Positions 28,840 to 38,546 of a DNA stretch of 64,000 nucleotides are shown here, piece after piece. This DNA comes from an uncultured Prevotella sp. GTDB taxonomy: Bacteria > Bacteroidota > Bacteroidia > Bacteroidales > Bacteroidaceae. The notes under the pieces are model-generated. The model was given only the letters and a program-made list of their open reading frames with translations, was not told where the DNA came from and searched no databases. Numbering within the stretch: the first letter of the stretch is position 1; every line of letters starts with the position of its first letter. The stretch lies in contig CAMOEW010000002.1 in NCBI GenBank assembly GCA_946612625.1, positions 52,221 through 116,220 of the forward strand, written 5' to 3'. Position numbers and translations under genes: made by a program.

Positions 28840-29682
28840 TTATTTCTGTATGATGAGGAATGGCGATGCAGACCAGAATGCCTTGGCATCAGTGATTTCG
28901 AGAGTAGTGGTTCCATTGTCGTTCTTTGTCAGCCTATAGCTTGACTCCGGCTTTTCGGTGATGAGTTTTGGCGACTTCGATTCGATGGTTAGCTTCTCCA
29001 GTCCGCGCATGTCGCGTTTCTTAAACTTGTTCTTGTCGAGGTTGGCATAGTCAGCCTTCTTCTTGCTCAGGAATCCACCCTTGAGCAGTCCCATTTCCTT
29101 CAGTTCGCTTTTTGTTCCTATCACATAGTACACAGAGTTCAGCTGCATGTCCTTCTGGTAAGCCTCTTCCGAGAGTGCGTCGGCACGCTCTGTAGCCTCG
29201 TTCAGCCGGTAGCGGAGCGACGATATGCTTATGTCTTTCTTCTCCACCAGTTCTTCCAGATCAGCTATCTGCTGGTTCTTTATATCTATCTCGTTGTTGA
29301 GAAAGTCTATCATTTTCTGCAGGTTAGCCATAGCGGTCTTATCCGACTTGTTGTCAGCCTTCAGCCGGTTTATCTCCTCCTGCTTGCGGTGGAGAAGGTC
29401 TTGGAAGGCTTTCAGCTTTGTTACAACCTGATCCTTCGGAGTACCTTCCTGCATACTGAAAATCATCTTCTCCTGAATCTGAATTGAGTCCATTACCGAC
29501 GATACAGAGTTCACGATCTCAACCATCCTATTCACTTCTTGCTGCTCCAGTTGTGCAGCTGCGGCCACTGCTTTCAGCGAATCTGTTTCAGCTTGCATTT
29601 CCGCCTCCGACTTCTGATTGCTGCCGCACGATGACAGTATAGCGGCTGCCAGAACCATTGGGTACAAAAATAGTTTTCTCAT
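28840..29682 (-). CDS. Coiled-coil lipoprotein, Cbp1 (collagen-binding adhesin)-like
   Basis: Lipobox LSSCGS, long coiled coil, C-terminus YYVIGTKSELKEMGLLKGGFLSKK...SYRLTKNDNGTTTLEITDAKAFWSASPFLIIQK. Confidence 0.6.
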   Translation of the reverse strand: MRKLFLYPMVLAAAILSSCGSNQKSEAEMQAETDSLKAVAAAAQLEQQEVNRMVEIVNSVSSVMDSIQIQEKMIFSMQEGTPKDQVVTKLKAFQDLLHRKQEEINRLKADNKSDKTAMANLQKMIDFLNNEIDIKNQQIADLEELVEKKDISISSLRYRLNEATERADALSEEAYQKDMQLNSVYYVIGTKSELKEMGLLKGGFLSKKKADYANLDKNKFKKRDMRGLEKLTIESKSPKLITEKPESSYRLTKNDNGTTTLEITDAKAFWSASPFLIIQK

Positions 29683-29827
29683 TTCTTTTTGATTATTTTT
29701 CTTAAGTGCCTGCGACTCTCAGACAAGCAGTATTTATTGTTTTCGGTTTGTTTATATATGCGGTAACAATGTGAGAGCCAGTACTTTTCGCATACATGCT
29801 TCCGCAAATATGTATCTTACTACGGGA

Positions 29828-29858
29828 CAAAGGTAACAATTAATTTATTAATTACAAA
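29828..29858 (-). promoter_or_regulatory. Promoter of the six-gene exported-protein operon
   Basis: Minus strand: -33 TTTG (CAAA 29855-29858), 19 bp, -7 TACCTTTG (CAAAGGTA 29828-29835). Confidence 0.7.
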
Positions 29859-29874
29859 AAAAATTAATAAGTTT

Positions 29875-30681
29875 TTATACTTTAAAGCGAATATAACTGC
29901 GATCGTCGAAGGAGTTGTTTCCGGGAAGAAAGGCCTTAGTGGCAAAAAAAGTGTTGATATTGAGCGGGTCGGAGATTTTCTGCTGCATGAGCCTTTCCTC
30001 ACTCTCGGCCAGAGAAGGCATAAGCCATGGATAGCCGTCGGAGGCAAGGATAATCTCCCACGGTTTGAAGTCGAGGGAAATAATGCGTACCTTCGATTCC
30101 GGAATCGGGAAACCATCGATGACACTGTAGCTTTTGTTCTGTTCCTGCATCGCGATAATCATATCGGGCAGAATGGCAGCACGCCCCTCGTCGTTGGCAA
30201 ACATATCTTCAACTGATTTGCCTTCGGCAATCAGTTGCTTGATTATAGCAGAACGCTTGGCGGCAAGAATATCCTCGAAAGGTTTGGGGTTGTCGTAGTA
30301 TTCACCGCCTATGAGACAGTGGCAATCACCTATCATCCATACCTCGCGGCGCACGCGGCTGTAAACCACGGCACTGGCAGCCATTCGTTCCTCGGGATGA
30401 TCGGTGAGTAGTGAAAGACGCGAACTGCGATAATGTCGGCGTATGTATGCAGTGACACCTGTGCAGAATGAATGGCACGAAATATCTTTCTTCATTTTGC
30501 AGATATACTTACCCACCAATTGCATGCAGCGGCGACCATTGGAGCAGAACAGCGAATGACGCATACTACTCTTGCTTGTGCTGCCGTCGATTACGGCGAT
30601 GAAATCGTCAGTGACGATGATTGCGTCCTCGCTTTTCTTTGCGGGATTCTTGGGAATGCTTGACTGTTCGATTATCTGCAT
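29875..30681 (-). CDS. PP2C-like protein phosphatase
   Basis: KKSEDAIIVTDDFIAVIDGSTSKS, VWMIGDCHCLIGG, ILASDGYPWLMPS; start taken at MQIIEQSSIPKNP. Confidence 0.6.
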   Translation of the reverse strand: MQIIEQSSIPKNPAKKSEDAIIVTDDFIAVIDGSTSKSSMRHSLFCSNGRRCMQLVGKYICKMKKDISCHSFCTGVTAYIRRHYRSSRLSLLTDHPEERMAASAVVYSRVRREVWMIGDCHCLIGGEYYDNPKPFEDILAAKRSAIIKQLIAEGKSVEDMFANDEGRAAILPDMIIAMQEQNKSYSVIDGFPIPESKVRIISLDFKPWEIILASDGYPWLMPSLAESEERLMQQKISDPLNINTFFATKAFLPGNNSFDDRSYIRFKV

Positions 30682-32518
30682 GGTTGTTTCGGGATGAGGA
30701 AGGACAGAGCTGTGTGATAAGGTCGGAACGACCGATGCGACGCAGCGACTGCTCAATGTTACGTCGCTCCTCTGGCTTGTACCAAAAGAAGTATTGCCGC
30801 TGGGCGAGCTTCTCTTTTTGAGTCTTCGCACTGAACACAGGCTCAAGAGTGTAAGGGTCGTATCCGGTGTACCATGTCTCGGTAGAGATGGTCATCGGTG
30901 TAGGCGTGAAGTCCTGCACCTGTTCTAACTGGAAGTCGAGTCGCTTTGTTTGCACAGCCAGCTCTGCCATGTCAACTTCGTGGCAGCCTGGATGACTACT
31001 TATAAAATATGGTATTATCTGCTGGTTCAGATGCTCTTCGCGGTTGATGCGGTCGAAAATCTCCTTGAACTGCACAAATTGGTTGAACGACGGTTTGCGC
31101 ATCAGCCGTAGAACAGCATCGCTGGTATGCTCTGGAGCTACCTTCAGCCGTCCGCTGACGTGACGGCAAATCAGTTCGCGTGCATATTGCCCGGCCCAAT
31201 GGTTGCACTCCTCGTCGCGACTGCGGTAGAGAAGCAGGTCATAGCGCACTCCGCTACCGATGAAACTTTTCTTTATTCCCGGCACGGAATCAACGGCGTG
31301 GTAGATGTCGAGTAAAGGTTTATGACTGGTGTTCAAATTAGGACATATCTGAGGATGAATACAACTGGGACGCTTACACTTTTCGCAAGCCGACTTATTG
31401 CGCCCGCTCATGCCGTACATATTTGCCGACGGACCGCCAAGATCGCTAAGATAGCCCTTAAAGTCGGGCATGGAAACCACGGCCTTCACTTCGCGCAAAA
31501 TGCTTTCCTTAGACCGGCAGGCAATGAACTTGCCCTGATGGGCGGAGATAGTACAGAAGGCACATCCGCCAAAACATCCACGATGTATATTGACGCTGTG
31601 CTTGATCATCTCATAGGCAGGGATGCGTTTGTTTTTATATTTGGGATGAGGCACACGTGTGTAAGGCAGGTCGAAGCTTGCATCGAGTTCTGCGGTTGTC
31701 ATAGGAGGGTAGGGGGGATTTACCACAGCGTAGCGTCCGTCAACCGACTGCAGCATACGTTGTGCATGAATCTTGTTCGATTCCTCCTCGATGTGTCGGA
31801 AATTCTCAGCTTGCATGCGTTTGCTACGCAGACACTCCTCATGGCTGTGGAGAACGATATCGGCATCGGTGATGCCTCCAGGTATATCCTCTTTTCGCAC
31901 AAGTATAACAGTCTGCGGCAGGTCTCGAAGGGCATGGATGTTCTCGCCCGACGACAGACGGCGAGCTATTTCGAGGATGGTCTTCTCACCCATGCCGTAA
32001 CTGATGATGTCTGCATGACTGTCACAGAGAATGCACTTACGCAGGCTGTCTTGCCAGTAATCGTAATGAGTGAGGCGGCGCAGCGAAGCCTCTATGCCGC
32101 CGAGCACAATCGGTACGTCGGGGAAGAGCTGACGCAGAATATTGGAATAGACTATCGTGGGGTATTCGGGACGCAGGTCGTGGCGGCCGTCGGGCGAGTA
32201 GGCATCCTCGGAACGAAGACGTCGGTTGGCTGTGTATTTGTTCACCATCGAGTCCATACATCCCGGAGAAATGCCGAAAAAAAGTCGTGGCCGACCGAGC
32301 TTCTTAAAATCGCGTAGGTCGCCATGCCAGTCGGGCTGCGGAACCACTGCCACACGATAGCCGGCAGCCTCAAGTGTGCGGCCAATGACTGCAACACCGA
32401 ACGAGGGATGGTCAACATAGGCGTCGCCTGAAAACAGGATAACGTCAACGCTATCCCATCTGCGAAGTTCTAACTCTTTCTTCGTTGTGGGAAGAAAATC
32501 AGTCAACCGATAATCCAT
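30608..32518 (-). CDS. YgiQ family radical SAM protein
   Basis: HRGCFGGCAFCTISAHQGKFIACRSKESIL and typical N-terminal B12-binding-like domain. Confidence 0.95.
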   Translation of the reverse strand: MDYRLTDFLPTTKKELELRRWDSVDVILFSGDAYVDHPSFGVAVIGRTLEAAGYRVAVVPQPDWHGDLRDFKKLGRPRLFFGISPGCMDSMVNKYTANRRLRSEDAYSPDGRHDLRPEYPTIVYSNILRQLFPDVPIVLGGIEASLRRLTHYDYWQDSLRKCILCDSHADIISYGMGEKTILEIARRLSSGENIHALRDLPQTVILVRKEDIPGGITDADIVLHSHEECLRSKRMQAENFRHIEEESNKIHAQRMLQSVDGRYAVVNPPYPPMTTAELDASFDLPYTRVPHPKYKNKRIPAYEMIKHSVNIHRGCFGGCAFCTISAHQGKFIACRSKESILREVKAVVSMPDFKGYLSDLGGPSANMYGMSGRNKSACEKCKRPSCIHPQICPNLNTSHKPLLDIYHAVDSVPGIKKSFIGSGVRYDLLLYRSRDEECNHWAGQYARELICRHVSGRLKVAPEHTSDAVLRLMRKPSFNQFVQFKEIFDRINREEHLNQQIIPYFISSHPGCHEVDMAELAVQTKRLDFQLEQVQDFTPTPMTISTETWYTGYDPYTLEPVFSAKTQKEKLAQRQYFFWYKPEERRNIEQSLRRIGRSDLITQLCPSSSRNNHADNRTVKHSQESRKEKRGRNHRH

Positions 32519-32565
32519 TCCTTTATATGCATATTTTGTTGCAACGCTTGAAACGTCGTCTCCCG

Positions 32566-32913
32566 TCAGTTGAAGGGAGTGCCCTGAAAGGCACGCGTAG
32601 TCATTCCGAGATTGTCGTTACCGCGATTCTTCCAGTTGATGTAAAGCAGAACGAGCTGCTGCAGACCGAAGGCCTTCATGTTTGGATGATAAATGACGTC
32701 GAGGCAAAGGTCGAGCAAACTCTTGTCTGTCTGGTCCTGCGCTTCGAGCAAAGCACGTATGTTGAGTCGGAGCTTGTTCATAACCTCTTCGTCAACATAT
32801 CCGTTACTGTCAATAAGATCGCGGAAAAGCTGATACTTTTCTATAGTCTCTAAATGTTCGTCCTTTACATCAATACTTCTTGTTCCGGACGAATTAGTCT
32901 GAATTTTGTGCAT
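32566..32913 (-). CDS. Hypothetical protein
   Basis: Helical protein with plausible start; in line with the minus-strand gene series. Confidence 0.5.
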   Translation of the reverse strand: MHKIQTNSSGTRSIDVKDEHLETIEKYQLFRDLIDSNGYVDEEVMNKLRLNIRALLEAQDQTDKSLLDLCLDVIYHPNMKAFGLQQLVLLYINWKNRGNDNLGMTTRAFQGTPFN

Positions 32914-32951
32914 AATATTTATGTCTTTGTTTTGTTATATGAGATGTTTTG

Positions 32952-35867
32952 TTATTTGCCGTCTATGAAATTTAGTATTCCGCGCATTATTGACGAGCGC
33001 TTATGGGAATCCTTTATGCACTCGAACGGAAAGCCCATTGTAAAGGCACGATAGTCTGACCCTTGGTAGGCAACGCCGGCACTTGTTCCATCGGCATACA
33101 GCATGGCTACGAAAGCAGAGCCTTCTGGACTCATAACATTAGGTTTGGTAGCTGCATAATGCACTGAGTTGAGATCGTGATAAAATTCTATCGACGTCCC
33201 AAGGCCGTTGACATTGTTGCCGCTGCCCATATATATACCGCCATAGCGGCATTTCAACACCTGGCTGAGAAAAATGGCATCTTTTGCATCGGTCATGTCT
33301 TGTCCGATGTATGAGCCACTGGCGATGATGCTGCCGCCATGCTTTACAAATCGCATGATTTCCGACTGCATGCGTGCAGTAAAGGTCTTGTAGTTTCCAA
33401 GCGAATAGCCGTCGTTGCGTTCAAGTCCGAGAACCACATCCACTATCTGGTCTTTGTCGAGAGTAGTGTAACCATTTTCGATGGCATGGCTGGAACAGCT
33501 TACGATACTGTAGCGTCCGGCCGACATTATAGCACGGGCGTGAGTAGTGACATAATTGAAATCGTTGCCGGCAATGATACGCCCTGTAAACTCGTCGCCG
33601 CACCAGCCAAGACAGCCGTAACCTTCACGCTTTGTTACGCTTCGGTCGAAGACCAGTTGCTTGCCAGCCCATCCGATGGTCTTGCCGTAAGTAATACCAG
33701 GGTCGGAATCGAAGTCGAAACCCTGTCGGTACGCGTCGTCGTTGACTTGAGGTGATGCCACACGATGGAAACCATTTATTATCAACACCTGTTTCGTGGC
33801 ATTGGGATTGTAGAGGGCACACATCACTTCGGTAGGGAAGCTGCGACCACCCTTGTTGACGGCAGCTACACGGAAACTGTATAGTCGGTCGGGCTCAAGT
33901 TTTATCTTGCAACCGATAGCACCTTTTATATATACTCCATTGTCAAAGTCGCTGTCGTCAACAGCCATATAGACAATATAGCCGGAAGGCTTGGCGCTGC
34001 TTTCGTATGGGTCGTTGACCGCATCCCAGTTCAAAAACGCCTCGCCGTTGTCGTTTAGCCTGATACGAAAATTGTCGGGAGTAAGCGGTTGGACTACGGG
34101 AGTCTCACCGTGACGGTTGGCAACATATCTCAGAATCGTCTTATAGATGCTTCGGGCAAGAGTGAACTTGAAGTTCGGATCCTGTCCCATCTTCATGTCG
34201 GTGAAATTCTGGTGCGACATGGTCTCGATGATAGCTGAAGTAACGTGTGGAAGGCGCGTCTCTGAGTAGTTCTTGTCCCACAGTTCACGGCGCGTCCATC
34301 TCCCATACTTGTGATTAATATCTGCGACGGTGTTGTCGAGAAGCATTTGGGCAAAAGTCTTGGATGCAGAGCGTGACTCACCATTGGCAAGCGTGCCAAA
34401 CTGGCTCTCGTCGGTCGTGCAAATAGTGAGGGTTCCGAACACGTCGTCAGGATTTTTATTGCCATAGAAAGCGTCGCTATGTACAGCAAGGGTAAGTTCG
34501 AAAGGCACTTTCAGCCCGAAGTCGTTGGGCTGATACTTGGAACCGCCGCCAAGGGTATTGGTCATTAACGAGCGTACATTTATATCGTCACCATAATCGT
34601 CAGCACCGTTCTTGGTGCTGTAGATGTTGTATGGCATACCCGCCCACTGGGCATAATAGCGGGCTCCCTCAAGACAGCGAGGCAAGCCGCTCACATCGCC
34701 TCCGCGCTCGATGTTGCCCATGCCTCCGCCAAATCTTACGGCATCGGCAGTGACAATACCATTACGCTCGCTCAAGTTGCTAAGCTCAACACGGTTGTAT
34801 TCGCTGTGTCCCTTGTCGAAACTGAATGTACCAAGATATACCCATGTGCCCCCACCTATACGCTGATTGACTGAAAACTCTGTCTTACATCCCTTATGCC
34901 ACACGGTATATCGAGCATCAGGCACACTTTGAACGACTGTCTGATAGCTAACATATACTGCATATTCGCCATCGTCGGGAATGGTGGGAGTCCATGATAT
35001 TGAGCTGAGGTTCTTCTCCTTGCCAGTTGATTCGACCATGCGGGCAGTGCCGTTGGTGAAAGGATTGAGGTCGTTCTTAATGTTTCCACTTTTCCAACCA
35101 AAGCCAGGCTGTACAGTTGCTCTCCATCGGTGCTTGCCGTTGGTCTCGTGGTAGTTTTTCTTACTGCTATGGTCGTTGTCGATTACAACTTCGTTGGTCT
35201 GCCAATCGCGTTCACGTGGAGTGAAGACATTGGCTCCGGCATTCTCGAGCATGGGAATGAGGTAGGGGACTACGATGGTCTGTGTGAACAGGTCTTCACA
35301 CGTTCCAAACATTTTCGGACGCTGCCACTTCCAAGTGTTGTTCTTAACATCGTAGTAGCGGCCGTGGCTTGCCCATAGTGAAATGTTACGCTTCTGAAGA
35401 CCGCCAGATGGCTGTGTAGGCAATGAACGATTAGTAACCCACGGAATATCCTCATCGTCGCTCCAAGAAGAATAGAACTTCGAGTCTTCAGAGAGATGAA
35501 TGTCTGATTTTGTGCCTAACGCCGCACCGCCGGAATAAATTGTGATAGTATAGGTGCGGTAAGGCTTAGGAAGGCTATTGGCAAGTTTGCCGTATAGCTC
35601 GCTGACTTGAGATGATGACAGATTCTGTTTCAACAGAATATCATCGACAGTGATGTTCAGTCTCTGTTTGCCATCATCTATCTCATAGCCCTGAAATTTA
35701 GCATAACTATATGGACGCGAGCTGTTTAGCTTGTACTTATTAAAAAATTTCTCAATTTTTCTGACCATCTTCCTCTCCTGCTTTGGACTTTGAGCATCTG
35801 CAGTTAGGGGAAAAAACATAAGAACTATTATTACAATGCTGTATATTCCTGTGGATGACGGTTTCAT
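32952..35867 (-). CDS. Secreted golvesin-C-like/amidase-fold/FnIII protein (often annotated xanthan lyase)
   Basis: Golvesin-like ISWTPTIPDDGEYAVYVSYQ...ARYTVWHKG...WVYLGTFSFDKG; amidase-like LTLAVHSDAFYG; FnIII-like region. Confidence 0.75.
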   Translation of the reverse strand: MKPSSTGIYSIVIIVLMFFPLTADAQSPKQERKMVRKIEKFFNKYKLNSSRPYSYAKFQGYEIDDGKQRLNITVDDILLKQNLSSSQVSELYGKLANSLPKPYRTYTITIYSGGAALGTKSDIHLSEDSKFYSSWSDDEDIPWVTNRSLPTQPSGGLQKRNISLWASHGRYYDVKNNTWKWQRPKMFGTCEDLFTQTIVVPYLIPMLENAGANVFTPRERDWQTNEVVIDNDHSSKKNYHETNGKHRWRATVQPGFGWKSGNIKNDLNPFTNGTARMVESTGKEKNLSSISWTPTIPDDGEYAVYVSYQTVVQSVPDARYTVWHKGCKTEFSVNQRIGGGTWVYLGTFSFDKGHSEYNRVELSNLSERNGIVTADAVRFGGGMGNIERGGDVSGLPRCLEGARYYAQWAGMPYNIYSTKNGADDYGDDINVRSLMTNTLGGGSKYQPNDFGLKVPFELTLAVHSDAFYGNKNPDDVFGTLTICTTDESQFGTLANGESRSASKTFAQMLLDNTVADINHKYGRWTRRELWDKNYSETRLPHVTSAIIETMSHQNFTDMKMGQDPNFKFTLARSIYKTILRYVANRHGETPVVQPLTPDNFRIRLNDNGEAFLNWDAVNDPYESSAKPSGYIVYMAVDDSDFDNGVYIKGAIGCKIKLEPDRLYSFRVAAVNKGGRSFPTEVMCALYNPNATKQVLIINGFHRVASPQVNDDAYRQGFDFDSDPGITYGKTIGWAGKQLVFDRSVTKREGYGCLGWCGDEFTGRIIAGNDFNYVTTHARAIMSAGRYSIVSCSSHAIENGYTTLDKDQIVDVVLGLERNDGYSLGNYKTFTARMQSEIMRFVKHGGSIIASGSYIGQDMTDAKDAIFLSQVLKCRYGGIYMGSGNNVNGLGTSIEFYHDLNSVHYAATKPNVMSPEGSAFVAMLYADGTSAGVAYQGSDYRAFTMGFPFECIKDSHKRSSIMRGILNFIDGK

Positions 35868-36421
35868 TAGATTTCTCCTGTTATGAAATTTTCAGGGATT
35901 TTACCCTTAAAGTCTTTATAATATTGTTTAATTTCTTTCATCTGTAAATCCAGGTCACCGTCAGGTATGATGGTCTTTGTACACACTATCTCTTTCTTCT
36001 CGTAGTCAACACCGTAGAGAAGAATTGGAATCCCAGCTTTCTGGGCAATGAAATAGAAACCTTTTTTCCAGTCGGCATTAGGAGAGCGTGTGCCCTCGGG
36101 AGTGATGCAGAGCATAAACATATTGCTATGCCGGGCTACATCGGCCATGCTGTCGGTCATGCTACAGTGCTTACTGCGATAGACAGGGATGCCACCCATC
36201 TTTCTGAATATCGGACCCAATGGCCAGAAAAACCATTCTTTCTTCATCAGAAAATTTGCGGTCATGCCTTCTGCACGTGAATACAAACTACCAATAATGA
36301 AATCCCAGTTGCTAGTGTGTGGAGCAAGACAAATAATGCATTTGTCGGGAATGGCCTCAGTAACTTTCTTAGTCCATCCCCAGTGTTTGTATAAGAGCCA
36401 ACTGCAAAAGTTGTTCAGCAT
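35867..36421 (-). CDS. Lysophospholipid acyltransferase (PlsC-like)
   Basis: CLAPHTSNWDFIIGSL (HX4D), KMGGIPVYRSKH, CITPEGTRSP. Confidence 0.88.
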   Translation of the reverse strand: MLNNFCSWLLYKHWGWTKKVTEAIPDKCIICLAPHTSNWDFIIGSLYSRAEGMTANFLMKKEWFFWPLGPIFRKMGGIPVYRSKHCSMTDSMADVARHSNMFMLCITPEGTRSPNADWKKGFYFIAQKAGIPILLYGVDYEKKEIVCTKTIIPDGDLDLQMKEIKQYYKDFKGKIPENFITGEI

Positions 36422-36426
36422 AAGGA

Positions 36427-36693
36427 TTATCCGTTTATCTGGTCGATTAAGTCGCTTGCGTCTGCATTGAATTTTTCAATGAGATCCTTGAAGTATTCAC
36501 AGGCCTTCATCTTCGGTTCTGGATGACTGACACGACGGATATAGTTGTCTTCAAGTTTAACAACCGCCCGAAGAAGAGCATCGGTGTTGTCAGGATGATG
36601 GTCATTGCCGTATAATGAAACTGCTATGCAATTGGCAAAGAGACTGTCGGCAATGACATGGATGTTTTTTTTAAGTGTTCGCTTGTTTGCCAT
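36427..36693 (-). CDS. Small hypothetical protein
   Basis: ORF with upstream TAACTTTG (CAAAGTTA 36738-36745). Confidence 0.55.
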   Translation of the reverse strand: MANKRTLKKNIHVIADSLFANCIAVSLYGNDHHPDNTDALLRAVVKLEDNYIRRVSHPEPKMKACEYFKDLIEKFNADASDLIDQING

Positions 36694-36895
36694 AATTTAT
36701 TCCTCCTATTTTTTAATGATTTGATTTATTGATATGGCAAAGTTACACAATTAATCCGAATTTTAGCAATAATCATCTGAAAAAAATATTAAAATTGGGA
36801 AATTACACTGTTATATTTCGTATTTCTTGTCAGAATTGATTAACTTTGCAATTTGAAAAGTGTTTTTATTAAAAACTTTAATTATAAAAGACGAA

Positions 36896-38533
36896 ATGGA
36901 AAAAAGTGCATTGCAAATTCAGCGAGCTGCCTATCAGCCAAAATTGCCGAAGGCGCTACAAGGTGCAGTAACCATCAAGGAGGGTGCTGCGACTCAGAGT
37001 GTTGACAACCAAAATGAAATCAAGAAACTATTCCCAAATACGTATGGAATGCCTGTGGTAGAATTCGTTCCGAGTAGTGAAGCAAACAACAGGAAAATGA
37101 ACGTTGGCGTCATTTTAAGCGGTGGTCAGGCTCCAGGCGGGCACAATGTAATAACGGGACTCTTCGATGCAATCAAAAAAATCAATCCAGAGAACCGTCT
37201 GTTCGGATTCATTCTCGGTCCTGGCGGACTGGTTGACCATAACTATATGGAACTGACAAAAGATATCATCGACGAGTATCGCAACACCGGAGGATTTGAC
37301 ATGATAGGCTCAGGACGCACCAAACTGGAGAAGGTGGAGCAGTTTGAGAAGGGTATAGAGATTATACGCCAACTGGACATCAAGGCTATCGTAATAATCG
37401 GTGGCGACGACTCAAATACCAATGCCTGTGTGCTGGCTGAATATTATGCCGCTAAAAACTACGGAGTACAGGTAATCGGGTGCCCGAAGACCATCGACGG
37501 CGATCTAAAGAATGAGCAGATTGAGACTTCATTCGGTTTCGATACAGCATGTAAGACGTATTCAGAACTCATCGGAAATATCGAGCGCGACTGCAACTCG
37601 GCACGCAAGTATTGGCACTTCATTAAAGTTATGGGTCGCTCGGCAAGCCATATCGCATTGGAATGTGCGCTGCAGTGCCAGCCTAATATCTGCCTCGTTA
37701 GCGAAGAGGTAGAGGCCAAAGGCAAGAGTCTGGACGATATTGTTGAATATATTGCAGCGGCTGTAGCAAAGCGTGCAGCCAACGGAGACAGTTTCGGTAC
37801 GGTAATTATACCAGAAGGACTAATTGAGTTCATTCCTGCTATAAAAAAGCTAATTGCACAGCTCAATGACGTGCTTGCAATGCCCGAGGCAAAGGAACTG
37901 GCACGTTCAGAACAGATAGACTTTGCAAAAAGCCACCTCTCGAAAGAGAATCTCGACGTGTTCAACAGCCTGCCAACAAGTGTTGCCAAACAACTGGCTC
38001 TGGACCGCGACCCACACGGAAATGTTCAGGTGTCGCTCATCGAAACCGAAAAGCTGCTTTCTACGATGGTTGCACAGCGCCTGGAAAGAATGAAGAAAGA
38101 GGGCAAGTTCAATGGCAAGTTTGCAGCACAGCACCACTTCTTCGGATATGAGGGACGTTGCGCCGCTCCTTCCAACTACGACGCAGACTATTGCTATGCT
38201 CTCGGAACAAGTGCCGCACAGCTTATTGCCAATGGCAAGACTGGATATATGGCTATCGTGAAGAACACCACGAAACCAGCCGACCAGTGGATTGCAGGCG
38301 GAGTGCCCATCACAATGATGATGAACATGGAGAAGCGCAACGGCGAGATGAAGCCTGTGATCAGAAAGGCTCTCGTAGAACTTGACGGAAAACCGTTCAA
38401 GACATTTGCCGCTAACCGCGACAAGTGGGCTATTGACACATGTTACATCTATCCAGGACCTATCCAGTACTGGGGACCGACGGAAGTATGCGACAAGCCC
38501 ACCATTACACTTGCACTTGAGCAAGATAAGTGA
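36896..38533 (+). CDS. pfp: Diphosphate--fructose-6-phosphate 1-phosphotransferase
   Basis: GVILSGGQAPGGHNVITGLFD, IIGGDDSNTNACVLAEYY, PKTIDGDLKN, KVMGRSASHIALECALQ. Confidence 0.96.
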   Translation: MEKSALQIQRAAYQPKLPKALQGAVTIKEGAATQSVDNQNEIKKLFPNTYGMPVVEFVPSSEANNRKMNVGVILSGGQAPGGHNVITGLFDAIKKINPENRLFGFILGPGGLVDHNYMELTKDIIDEYRNTGGFDMIGSGRTKLEKVEQFEKGIEIIRQLDIKAIVIIGGDDSNTNACVLAEYYAAKNYGVQVIGCPKTIDGDLKNEQIETSFGFDTACKTYSELIGNIERDCNSARKYWHFIKVMGRSASHIALECALQCQPNICLVSEEVEAKGKSLDDIVEYIAAAVAKRAANGDSFGTVIIPEGLIEFIPAIKKLIAQLNDVLAMPEAKELARSEQIDFAKSHLSKENLDVFNSLPTSVAKQLALDRDPHGNVQVSLIETEKLLSTMVAQRLERMKKEGKFNGKFAAQHHFFGYEGRCAAPSNYDADYCYALGTSAAQLIANGKTGYMAIVKNTTKPADQWIAGGVPITMMMNMEKRNGEMKPVIRKALVELDGKPFKTFAANRDKWAIDTCYIYPGPIQYWGPTEVCDKPTITLALEQDK

Positions 38534-38546
38534 AACGACAGACAAG

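Noticed and set aside
31322-32317. 331-aa plus-strand ORF opposite the YgiQ-like gene
   Set aside because: Fully antisense to a clearly conserved radical SAM gene, with no recognisable domain; likely a shadow ORF from codon bias.
38382-38546. 5' extension of the GH25 ORF into pfp
   Set aside because: This part overlaps the conserved pfp C-terminus and reads as out-of-frame sequence; TTG 38547 or ATG 38631 is a better start.
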